Source of the DNA: JBGSPQ01 sp964346765
GTDB lineage: Bacteria; Patescibacteriota; Gracilibacteria; UBA1369
Reading direction: 5' to 3'
Assembly: GCA_964346765.1 (NCBI GenBank)
Contig: CAYFWB010000013.1
Coordinates: 1 to 15,981, forward strand
Length of the DNA stretch: 15,981 nucleotides
The position numbers were made by a program, and so were the translations under genes. Below the pieces are notes generated by a model. It made no database searches. It had not been told where the DNA came from and worked only from the letters and a program-made list of their open reading frames with translations. Positions 8,301 to 14,311 of the stretch are shown here, in pieces; within the stretch, counting starts at the first letter, position 1; each line of letters opens with the position of its first letter.

Positions 8301-8556
8301 ATACAAAGGAGAAGCAATAAAAACACCATATTTCAGCAGTAGTGATGGCAGAACCAGGAGCGCGCAGGAAGTGTGGGGCTGGACAGACACGCCTTACCTT
8401 GTAAGTGTTGACGACCCCGGATGCAGAGGCCAAGAAATGCGCGGACACGGAGTGGGATTAAGCGGATGCGGAGCTCAGTACTTTGCCAATCAGGGCAAAA
8501 ATTATAAAGAAATAATCAAGTACTATTTTCAGGGAGTGGAAGTGGAAAAAAAATAA
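5320..8556 (+). CDS. Secreted peptidoglycan hydrolase: PGRP/amidase_2 + three NBR1-like Ig repeats + SpoIID/LytB domain
   Basis: A 1078-aa exported protein with a signal peptide (basic start, hydrophobic core about 13-30, likely cut after VSA near 34). A beta-rich domain (about 55-150) follows. The PGRP-type N-acetylmuramoyl-L-alanine amidase domain (about 192-410) starts with the family mark RAEWGADE. Its zinc ligands His261 (VHHT), His380 and Cys388 (GHKDVGATACPG) keep the spacing of T7 lysozyme. Three Ig-like repeats resemble the NBR1 type, each with a KNTG/MNMG-x-x-W core (Trp458, Trp574, Trp696; spacing 116 and 122). The C-terminal SpoIID/LytB domain (about 800-1072) has NDYLKGVAE, whose Glu921 aligns with the catalytic Glu of B. 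subtilis SpoIID lytic transglycosylase, then AR-S-Y and GHGVGLSGCGA. It should cut stem peptides and glycan strands in the envelope. AGGA 8 bases upstream supports the start. Confidence 0.92.
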   Translation: MKIQTLKLKALQVGIFYLIATLLFSTIVIQPVSAADSLNQQTEESIKTSTYLSPVKQAPMPFTGLALSWKQTLPENTSVKLYLKFLTDDGWTEWTKIDGEYEGLNKGGEQNPEDFVSTNLATAYQYKVVLTSKTAHISPVVENIRFTYIHAKSATPDGTMKASLQLPQVALLSDTASSTRMAASAEDGLRVTSRAEWGADESIRIYGEDKPEGDVIETDEGYEKQFASELKITRTVASSNIGKTLTWPLEYPEKISKIIVHHTATTSNLDDPKQAIRNIYYYHSITRGWGDIGYNYIIDKNGNIYEGRYGGDGVVGGHAAKYNVGSIGIAVLGNYQENRVPESVTASLTNLVKVKSAKHDIDPEGSSMFRGEMLKNVIGHKDVGATACPGKNLYALLPAIRKMAKGKLISGIVDKRRLVTDNMNYDYQMATELNAVQIDSGMDKTLTIKLKNTGTKSWGANSYLMLSNNGALQYLRNAEPVKTTTAGKSVSPGSTATFRLKLKARSDGGYSTMEIFPMVNGTKKIEKYLNVPLQVISASMDYEFVDLKYDRQFIGRNQTTTATLILKNTGTITWKRGGENRLRIGTENPRDHVSRYIPTPGTRLAKMTQAKVKPGETAEFKIKLRAPAREGVYREYFTPVIEGVSWLENKGTYLEFVVSDSSYKAKYLGAQNMEAFAPGEKKLVWMEFMNMGRRAWQKDGNLKFKLDIVKSANLNVDEIEMQADKVLPGENVKVQMAIHAPAKEGLYRALVTPMAGNKKLTIRPIVLFIKVSEDVVVQTDWISRKAVTSSTTAAKSTSDLIRIGLGFTGDPVISASGLHKLYEGAREITTLTADTKAAVTYSQGKYKVKVGTKTYTTLTPPIFKPVYGSILRIDNYENHPSWKPELNDNEYRGNLEVHYYENRLQVVNELPLNDYLKGVAEISSSENYEKIKAIIVLARSYAKFYMTKAEKFPGAPYHLKDDDLTSQVYLGHGFAKRNITGSRAVENTKGEVVTYKGEAIKTPYFSSSDGRTRSAQEVWGWTDTPYLVSVDDPGCRGQEMRGHGVGLSGCGAQYFANQGKNYKEIIKYYFQGVEVEKK

Positions 8557-8579
8557 AAAAATAATAACAAAAACAAAAA

Positions 8580-8894
8580 ATGCTAAAAAAAATACCCGCG
8601 GAACAGCCGGATTCGTCTAATCTGCCAGAGAAAAGCCGGCGTAAAAAAGGCAAAAAATATAAGTGCGGACCAAAATCCAAACTGCAAAAAAAAGAATCAT
8701 TTTTAAAAACTGCAGAATGCAAAATCATCAAATCGGTGGGCATGAAAATGGTCTGTTATGGGAAAAAGGCAAAAGACTTTAAATCGCATAAAGAGTTTCG
8801 GAATCTGATTGCCGATATGCAAAAAAGCGTTTTAATGTTGCAAAAACAGCAAAGAAAGTTCATTCGAGACGACCGCGAAAAGAGAAAAAAGTAA
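8580..8894 (+). CDS. Small, highly basic hypothetical protein, 104 aa
   Basis: Not recognised. About a third of the residues are Lys or Arg, with basic clusters at about 19-28, 61-68 and 92-104 and an amphipathic, probably helical or coiled-coil C-terminal half. Cysteines are at about 29, 47 and 59. There is no signal peptide or membrane segment, so nucleic-acid or ribosome binding is a reasonable guess from charge alone. It begins 23 bases after the amidase/SpoIID stop in an A-rich stretch with no Shine-Dalgarno sequence, and could be read from the same transcript. A-rich DNA favours chance Lys-rich frames, so confidence is moderate. Confidence 0.5.
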   Translation: MLKKIPAEQPDSSNLPEKSRRKKGKKYKCGPKSKLQKKESFLKTAECKIIKSVGMKMVCYGKKAKDFKSHKEFRNLIADMQKSVLMLQKQQRKFIRDDREKRKK

Positions 8895-8978
8895 ATTGCG
8901 CGGTATTCCGTTTTTAGTAAAAAGCGTGTATAGGTGCTTATTTATTATTAAACTAAATAAAAGAATCTCTTTAACCGC

Positions 8979-9007
8979 TTGATCATCATTGAACTTGTAG
9001 GCATATT
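8979..9007 (+). promoter_or_regulatory. Weak promoter candidate for tsaB-rsmI
   Basis: TTGATC (8979-8984), a 17-base spacer and CATATT (9002-9007) lie in the 149-base gap before tsaB. The predicted start near 9014 gives a leader of about 30 bases to the ATG at 9044. The match is modest. The rest of the gap holds no gene or clear hairpin. Confidence 0.3.
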
Positions 9008-9043
9008 AAGTGCGCAAATAATGCTTATTTTTTGAAAATAAAA

Positions 9044-9790
9044 ATGGCAGTAATTCTGGCGATCAATTCAGCATTGCCATATACTGAAATAGCTTTATTG
9101 GAAGGGGAGACTACCCTTTTTTATGAAGGGTGGCCGGCCGCTTACAATGAAGCGGAAAAACTGTTGCCCGCGTTAAAGAAAGCTCTGCCGCCCGCACAAA
9201 AAGTGGATTACGTATTATGCGCGGCCGGCCCCGGTAGCTTTACCGGTTTAAGAGTCGGCATCACAATCGCCAACACCGTTGCCTACGAAAAAGGCGCGCG
9301 TATGATCGGTATAGACACATTTGAATTGTTAAACAGAAAACTCGAACTAATGCCCGGCGGCGACGCATCACCAAAAAACACGACCATCATCATGCGCGCC
9401 GGCGGCCAAAATATAGCTGTTTCATTATTGAAAGAACCAGCGCAAGAAGCACCACCACCTCTTCAGTTACTAACCGGCGGAAACCCCCAATCCAGCCCAT
9501 TTTTATCAACCAAACCCCATTTTCTGAAAACAGATCAGCTTAAAAAATACTTAAAAGAGAACGACATAAAAACCGCGACCGGTGACATCACTCCCGAAAT
9601 AAGAAAAACATTTTTACCAAACAATTTCATCTGGATTGAACTTGCCGACCTTCCGCAGTTGGATCAGGTTGCAAAAAAAATCATCTCAGATATGAAATTA
9701 AGCGAATCAACAGATATACCCCGTATATTAAAACCCATTTACCTTTCTCCTCCACAAATCACACCAAATAAAAAGCCTAAATTCACTTAA
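9044..9790 (+). CDS. tsaB: tRNA threonylcarbamoyladenosine biosynthesis protein TsaB
   Basis: TsaB, a degenerate ASKHA-fold partner of TsaD. With TsaE it supports transfer of threonylcarbamoyl to A37 of ANN-decoding tRNAs. The N-terminus (VILAINSA, then about 30 residues on EAEKLLPAL) and the signature GPGSFTGLRVG near residue 70 identify it, and the C-terminus has the usual PIYL segment. About 248 aa, slightly long because of a Pro-rich stretch at about 135-165. I chose the ATG at 9044 because TsaB proteins begin directly with the ILAI strand. A TTG at 9032 in the same frame would add four residues (MKIK) and cannot be excluded; neither start has a Shine-Dalgarno sequence. rsmI follows after 2 bases. 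The partners tsaD and tsaE are not in the window. Confidence 0.92.
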   Translation: MAVILAINSALPYTEIALLEGETTLFYEGWPAAYNEAEKLLPALKKALPPAQKVDYVLCAAGPGSFTGLRVGITIANTVAYEKGARMIGIDTFELLNRKLELMPGGDASPKNTTIIMRAGGQNIAVSLLKEPAQEAPPPLQLLTGGNPQSSPFLSTKPHFLKTDQLKKYLKENDIKTATGDITPEIRKTFLPNNFIWIELADLPQLDQVAKKIISDMKLSESTDIPRILKPIYLSPPQITPNKKPKFT

Positions 9791-9792
9791 AC

Positions 9793-10557
9793 ATGCTTTA
9801 CATAGTATCAACACCAATCGGCAATCTGGAAGACATAACAATTCGCGCCATAAACACCTTAAAAGAGGCAGACCTGATAGCCGCGGAAGACACCAGACAC
9901 GCCAAAATTCTATTAAACAAATACGAAATCAAAACGACTTTGCAAAGCTACCACGCCCACAGCGACCAAAAAAAACTCAACCATTTAATCGGATTAATGC
10001 TGGAAGGAAAAAGCGTGGCACTGATTTCCGACGCCGGCACCCCCGGAATATCCGACCCGGGTTACGTTTTAATCAACGAAGCCATTAAACAGGGGATACA
10101 GGTCGTTCCCATTCCCGGAGCGGCCGCCTTTTTAACAGCACTTTCCGCTTCCGGCCTCCCTACACATCAATTCCTGTATCTGGGCTTTCTCCCACAAAAA
10201 AAAGGGCGCAAAACATTACTGAAATCACTAAAACAAGAAACCCGCACCGTAGTATTTTACGAATCGCCGCATCGCATCATCAAAACACTGATGGAATTGG
10301 ATGAACTTTTTCCCGAAGAGTCCGCCCAAATCGTGCAGCCCGCTCAAAGCGAACCATCCGACCGTCACGAAAAAGCCGATCAAACCGCCCGCACTCTCGT
10401 AATCGGCCGCGAACTCACCAAGATCCACGAAGAATTCTTCCGCGGCAGCGCACAGCAAGCCCTGCTTCACTTTGGCGGCCCCGACTACAAAAATCCCAAA
10501 AAAGCCAAAAAAGTCCGCGGCGAACTTGTCGTAATGCTGGCGCCACCGCAAAAATAA
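9793..10557 (+). CDS. rsmI: 16S rRNA (cytidine-1402-2'-O)-methyltransferase RsmI
   Basis: RsmI, a tetrapyrrole-methylase-fold enzyme that uses SAM to methylate the 2'-O of C1402 in the ribosomal P site. Diagnostic segments are LYIVSTPIGNLEDIT at the start, AAEDTRHA, SDAGTPGISDPG, VPIPGAAA, GFLPQKKGRK, FYESPHRI and RELTKIHEE. The protein has 254 aa against 286 in E. coli and stops soon after the core, so the small C-terminal domain found in some members is missing. Residues about 175-198 form a polar insertion (Glu, Gln, Ser, Pro, Asp rich) just before the RELTK strand, where most relatives have a short turn. It starts 2 bases after tsaB and is probably translated by coupling. Confidence 0.95.
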   Translation: MLYIVSTPIGNLEDITIRAINTLKEADLIAAEDTRHAKILLNKYEIKTTLQSYHAHSDQKKLNHLIGLMLEGKSVALISDAGTPGISDPGYVLINEAIKQGIQVVPIPGAAAFLTALSASGLPTHQFLYLGFLPQKKGRKTLLKSLKQETRTVVFYESPHRIIKTLMELDELFPEESAQIVQPAQSEPSDRHEKADQTARTLVIGRELTKIHEEFFRGSAQQALLHFGGPDYKNPKKAKKVRGELVVMLAPPQK

Positions 10558-10590
10558 AAACTCTAAACACCTTTTAACGTTCGCATTTAA

Positions 10591-11130
10591 ATGAAACAAA
10601 AAGACAGCCTAATTCCGGAATATCCTCAAGAAGCAATTATAAATACGTCAGGCATCTCCGTCGGCCCATTTACAAAGAAATCGGCAAATTTAATTCGTAG
10701 ATGTACCAAAGTTGCATTAATGAGCGCTATAATTAGTGCATCAGTAATTGGCTGTGATCAAAGAGAAGACATTAAGAAGGAAGATTCAAAAGTGGAGGTA
10801 ATTAACAATGTGCCTAATCTATCATTGAGCAGACCCACTAGAAAAGATCAGCTCGAGCACTTTAGTCTGGGGTTATTATTCGCGACTAAAAGAAAATTTA
10901 AGTTTGTGGTTACATCATTAGATTATCCCGCAGATAAAGTGACAATTACTTCTGAATTAAAAGAAGTACAAAATTTTCATCGACAGTTCCAAAACCCCGC
11001 CCCAACCGGCTTCAAGGTAGAAGCCTTTGACATGGAAGGCAATCCCGTACCAATCGATGGCACCAGAAAAGAGGGGACCATTTTCGGCCCCGATATTTTT
11101 GATGGCGAACCCTTTAACGAACTGGACTGA
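10591..11130 (+). CDS. Putative lipoprotein with long N-terminal extension, 179 aa
   Basis: Not recognised. A hydrophobic segment at about 41-53 (VALMSAIISASVI) ends in the lipobox-like V-I-G-Cys55, followed by a charged linker (DQREDIKKED). This suggests a lipid-anchored exported protein. The n-region is about 40 residues, much longer than normal, and ends in a basic stretch (TKKSANLIRRCTK). A start at Met44 would give a more usual length but no positive charges. The mature part looks like a small beta-sandwich (about 105-160). Residues 105-120 resemble residues 114-130 of the lipoprotein-like gene at 14312-14977. The first ATG has no Shine-Dalgarno sequence and is 33 bases from the rsmI stop. 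Its TGA stop abuts the TGA stop of the convergent cyclase gene. Confidence 0.7.
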   Translation: MKQKDSLIPEYPQEAIINTSGISVGPFTKKSANLIRRCTKVALMSAIISASVIGCDQREDIKKEDSKVEVINNVPNLSLSRPTRKDQLEHFSLGLLFATKRKFKFVVTSLDYPADKVTITSELKEVQNFHRQFQNPAPTGFKVEAFDMEGNPVPIDGTRKEGTIFGPDIFDGEPFNELD

Positions 11131-13176
11131 TCATTTCGAACTCATATCAAACACCCCGTCCCAGTCTTCTTTGGGAGGGAAATTTCTTAAAACCTCGCAA
11201 CGTTGATGATAGATTTTGGACGGTGTATCTGTGGGATAAATCTTTAAAATCTGATCGAATTTACGCATCCCGTCTTCAAATTTCCGCTTATGATAAAGTT
11301 CTATCCCCTCATTATATAAAGAAATCAGTTTTTTGGCTTCATCCACCATTTTACCCTTTTCATTCAAAAGCTCATAAACCTTGATCGGGATTTTCTTGCC
11401 GACCACCCTAATAGTATCAATTTCGCGTGTTTCATAAGAGTCTTTTACTTTTTCATAGGTGGCTTCACTTATCATGGCCCGCGTTGAATATTTTTTGTTG
11501 GCGCTTTCCAGACGCGCGCCCAAATTTACCGAGTCACCAATAACCGTATATTCCAGTTTTTTTGCCGACCCGATGTTGCCCACAATAACTTCACCGGAAC
11601 TCACACCCGCCCTAAAATTGATCGAAGGCTTTTTCTCTCCACCTGGAAGCGGCGGATCAGACTTCCATTTTTCAAGCAATAAAGCCAAAGCTTTCCGCAT
11701 CTTTAAAACGGTTTTGCAGGCTTTTTCAGCGTGATTTTCCATTGGTAACGGCGCCCCGAAAAAAACTAAAATCGCATCGCCTTCAAACTTATCAACCGTG
11801 CCTCCCTGTTCCATCACAATATTAGACATCACTTCCAGGTATTCATTAAGCAAAGCCACCAAACTTTCCGGTTTCAGCCTTTCCGAAACAGAAGTAAATC
11901 CCTCGATATCAGTAAAAAGAACCGTAACTTCGCGCTTTTCACCTCCAAGTTTCAGCTTTTCCGGATGCGCCAGAATTTCATTAACCACAGTAGGATTAAC
12001 ATATTTTGAAAAAGCGCCCTTAAGTTCACTCTTTTCGCGGAATTCGGTCAAATATCTGTAAATATATATCACCACGAAAGTGCTGAACAAAGCCAGATAC
12101 GGGTGTACCAGATCAACAATCACTCCCATATTAAAAATAATCGGCGCCAACAGCGCGTAGCCAATAGAAACCGCTGCCAAAAACAGCACCGACCAGCGAA
12201 TTTTGGTGAACATAAAGATAAATGCAGATGCAAAAACCGTAACCAAAATAACAAGCAAATCTTCCCAAGATGAAATATCCCTCAAAAATTTGCCATCCAA
12301 GATCGTCTGAATCGCGTTGGCATGGATCTCTACCCCGGGCATGGGCTGGTCCTTGTCTACCGGCGTTAGAAAAGAGTCCTTCATTAAATCCGTAAAAGCA
12401 CCCACTAAAACTATTTTTCCGCTAATAGCCTTATCCGGATCGGCGCCGGTAAATTTATCTGAATAAACATCATAAAACGAATAATAATTGTAGGCTTTTT
12501 CACTGGGAACTGAAAAAAAGTTGATTAACAAAGATTTTTTATCTTCACCCAGCATTTTATCCAGTTTCGACGCCGCTTCGTCTGAAAAGGCTCTTACAAC
12601 CGCACCCGCAAATGATTCGTATGTGTTGCCATCCTGGTCGTCGAAGTAGATTTTTTGACTCCTTAGTGCATTATCTTTAGACAAAGAACTTGTAAGATTC
12701 CCGTCACTCACATGCTCAAAATCTCTGAATTTATCCTGTGAATAGTGAACATTTCTTACATAGTCAGAGTCTCCCGAAAGGCTTTCGTTAATATTTCTTC
12801 GAAGCCCCAAAACAACTTTCTTTGTTTTCTGGATAGACTCGGCAAACTTGTTATCACCTTCCTCATCACGTTCATTCAAAAAAACGATATCAAAAGCCAC
12901 AACTTCGGGATCATATTGATTAAGATTGTCGAGCATCCTGGCATAAATACCTCTGCTCCAGTTGTCGGGCCAACCAAGGTTCTCAATAGTGCGGTTATCA
13001 ATCCCCACAACCACAATGTCATTGCTAGGTTCCAGTTTGCCGTATAAATTATTGGAAAAATCAAGTTGCCAAAGAGACAGCAGCTGCGAATACTGGATCA
13101 ATAATACGGAAAAGATCACTAATATCGCAGTAGATAACGCGGCTATAATTTTTTTAGTATTTCTGTTATAGTGCAT
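11131..13176 (-). CDS. CHASE2-domain class III adenylate cyclase (IIIb type)
   Basis: A 681-aa membrane sensor enzyme converting ATP to cAMP. Order: N-terminal membrane helix (about 9-32), extracytoplasmic CHASE2 sensor (about 40-300, with VVVGIDNRTIENLGWPDNW and AFDIVFLNE), three membrane helices (about 308-380), a linker (FSKYVNPTVVNEIL), the cyclase domain (about 413-590) and a short C-terminal TPR-like part ending in the family-typical DWDGV. Active-site residues are complete: metal Asp423 (FTDIEGF) and Asp467 (KFEGDA), adenine-binding Lys463, Asn551 and Arg555 (VNLGARLE). The usual adenine-binding Asp is Thr544 (EYTVIGD), the mark of subclass IIIb, several members of which respond to bicarbonate. 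An extended -10 lies 20 bases upstream. It is divergent from the gene at 13318, and its stop abuts the stop of the convergent gene at 10591. Confidence 0.95.
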   Translation of the reverse strand: MHYNRNTKKIIAALSTAILVIFSVLLIQYSQLLSLWQLDFSNNLYGKLEPSNDIVVVGIDNRTIENLGWPDNWSRGIYARMLDNLNQYDPEVVAFDIVFLNERDEEGDNKFAESIQKTKKVVLGLRRNINESLSGDSDYVRNVHYSQDKFRDFEHVSDGNLTSSLSKDNALRSQKIYFDDQDGNTYESFAGAVVRAFSDEAASKLDKMLGEDKKSLLINFFSVPSEKAYNYYSFYDVYSDKFTGADPDKAISGKIVLVGAFTDLMKDSFLTPVDKDQPMPGVEIHANAIQTILDGKFLRDISSWEDLLVILVTVFASAFIFMFTKIRWSVLFLAAVSIGYALLAPIIFNMGVIVDLVHPYLALFSTFVVIYIYRYLTEFREKSELKGAFSKYVNPTVVNEILAHPEKLKLGGEKREVTVLFTDIEGFTSVSERLKPESLVALLNEYLEVMSNIVMEQGGTVDKFEGDAILVFFGAPLPMENHAEKACKTVLKMRKALALLLEKWKSDPPLPGGEKKPSINFRAGVSSGEVIVGNIGSAKKLEYTVIGDSVNLGARLESANKKYSTRAMISEATYEKVKDSYETREIDTIRVVGKKIPIKVYELLNEKGKMVDEAKKLISLYNEGIELYHKRKFEDGMRKFDQILKIYPTDTPSKIYHQRCEVLRNFPPKEDWDGVFDMSSK

Positions 13177-13196
13177 TACAAAGATAAAATCCTTTC

Positions 13197-13205
13197 ATTA
13201 TAGCA
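13197..13205 (-). promoter_or_regulatory. Extended -10 promoter of the cyclase gene
   Basis: The minus strand reads TGCTATAAT at 13205-13197, an extended -10 (TGn plus TATAAT). The hexamer 17 bases further up (TGAAAA) is a poor -35, as is common with extended -10 promoters. The start would lie about 13 bases before the ATG. An AAAGGA lies 13 bases before the ATG, too far for a normal Shine-Dalgarno sequence. Confidence 0.45.
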
Positions 13206-13273
13206 TTTTTAAGACAGTTTTTCACATAGTAGCCATAGCAATATAAAAAAATAGGTTTTTCAAACTGTAAAAA

Positions 13274-13309
13274 ATGTGTTACAAATGTCAAGCAAAATAT
13301 ATAACACAT
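13274..13309. promoter_or_regulatory. 8-bp inverted repeat framing the promoter of the gene at 13318
   Basis: ATGTGTTA (13274-13281) and TAACACAT (13302-13309) are perfect inverted arms with 20 bases between them. They overlap the proposed -35 and -10. The spacing is wider than that of a CRP/FNR-type site, so no regulator family is proposed. Confidence 0.35.
13277..13305 (+). promoter_or_regulatory. Promoter candidate of the gene at 13318, near-leaderless
   Basis: TGTTAC (13277-13282), a 17-base spacer and TATAAC (13300-13305). Twelve bases separate the -10 from the ATG at 13318, so the transcript would begin about 6 bases before the start codon. No Shine-Dalgarno sequence is present, consistent with leaderless initiation. 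Confidence 0.4.
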
Positions 13310-13317
13310 AGAACAAC

Positions 13318-14286
13318 ATGTCAGAAAGACCCGATATTAAGAATCAAATAGAAGTCCTTCCTTCAGGCATAAACGCGAATATCCTGCGGCAAATGCTGGA
13401 TAAAGCAGTTAGCGGCGTAAGAAAAGAGATCGCAGACAAAAGCTGTGCGGTATTAATGGGATTGATCACATTACCTCCAACTCCCACAAACGCCCGGGCA
13501 ATAAACAATCTAAGAGATTTTTTATCCGACTACGAGGCATTCGAGGTTGTGGAACTGGATCTGGAACAGCCTGAAAAGGAAGATGGCGAAAACTACACGC
13601 AATGCCCGAGAGAGAGGCAAGAAGGTGACAGAGGTTTCTATGAAGGTGAAAACTGTCTAGCATATCCTTTTCATGGAGTTATACTAAGACTTGACGGACC
13701 CACAACCGTTTCTCATGCAATGGATGACGCGCACTTTGAATTAGAAAAAGGTGTTCTTTTGTTGGGTGATTATAATCAAAACGGAGAACCGGTCAGTATA
13801 TATGTAGACACCGGATTGAAAGATGAAAATGGAGAACCTGTGACAATTAGCGCGGTGCCTTCGGATACACTTGATGGAGGAAAATATGACGGCAAAAAAA
13901 GAATAGCGGTTAAGCTGGAAGATAAAGAGCCGTTGGCGATATTTCATTCTCTCATTGGAGATACTGTCATCTCCAGTTCAGCTTTTGAAACATTCACAAT
14001 CCACGAAGGCGAATCGAAGCCAATTAAATTACCCGCCAATAATGAACAGGTATCAGCAGATAAACCGGACATAGCTGATGGTGGCATCCCTTTTGACTCA
14101 TCTGATTATCAGGATGGCAATTTTTTTGGAGCCACTACGCCAAACCCACCACCAAGTTGTAATTATAGTGAGGGACCCGTTGATAGTGAAAACAACCAAG
14201 CTCCGCTAGGAGGCGCTATAATAATGGGTTTTGCTATCTTTTTAAGATATAACAATAAAAAAAGCAAAACAAACAGCAAACAATAG
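13318..14286 (+). CDS. Hypothetical surface protein with C-terminal Cys-TM-basic tail, 322 aa
   Basis: Not recognised. A short hydrophobic segment (about 43-52) lies behind a 40-residue N-terminal part whose DKAVxxVR at 28-35 matches DKAVxxVK in the lipoprotein-like gene at 14312-14977. It could be an unusual signal sequence. Residues about 70-245 are acidic and look beta-rich, with several Asp/Asn/Gly turns (DYNQNGE, GLKDENGE) and a Cys pair near 99 and 117. A low-complexity Asp/Pro/Ser linker leads to Cys281, then about 14 residues, a hydrophobic stretch (about 296-309) and a Lys/Arg/Asn-rich end. This Cys-spacer-TM-basic order resembles MYXO-CTERM/Synerg-CTERM sorting signals and matches the tail of the protein at 15068. 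Exported and anchored or sorted by its C-terminus is the likely reading. The ATG is placed by the promoter just upstream. Confidence 0.75.
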   Translation: MSERPDIKNQIEVLPSGINANILRQMLDKAVSGVRKEIADKSCAVLMGLITLPPTPTNARAINNLRDFLSDYEAFEVVELDLEQPEKEDGENYTQCPRERQEGDRGFYEGENCLAYPFHGVILRLDGPTTVSHAMDDAHFELEKGVLLLGDYNQNGEPVSIYVDTGLKDENGEPVTISAVPSDTLDGGKYDGKKRIAVKLEDKEPLAIFHSLIGDTVISSSAFETFTIHEGESKPIKLPANNEQVSADKPDIADGGIPFDSSDYQDGNFFGATTPNPPPSCNYSEGPVDSENNQAPLGGAIIMGFAIFLRYNNKKSKTNSKQ

Positions 14287-14311
14287 TTTTGCCCTCTTCT
14301 AAATAATATAT

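Noticed and set aside
8895..8930. TTTTT-AGT-AAAAA near 8912 as a terminator
   Set aside because: Only five A/T pairs, no G/C stem and no following U-run.
9032..9043. TTG start of tsaB giving an extra MKIK
   Set aside because: TsaB proteins begin at the first strand (MxxILAI), the ATG at 9044 gives exactly that, and there is no Shine-Dalgarno sequence to favour the TTG. It remains possible.
10228..10599. Minus-strand 123-aa frame over the end of rsmI
   Set aside because: It is antisense to the conserved rsmI 3' end; its Phe/Gly-rich translation is a by-product of the rsmI codons.
11128..11133. TGA read as glycine (Gracilibacteria-type code)
   Set aside because: TGA ends the cyclase at its family-typical C-terminus, and translating it in the convergent gene would run antisense into the cyclase.
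13214..13268. ACAGTTT...AAACTGT inverted repeat in the cyclase/13318 gap
   Set aside because: Seven-base arms 41 bases apart in AT-rich DNA are easily due to chance.
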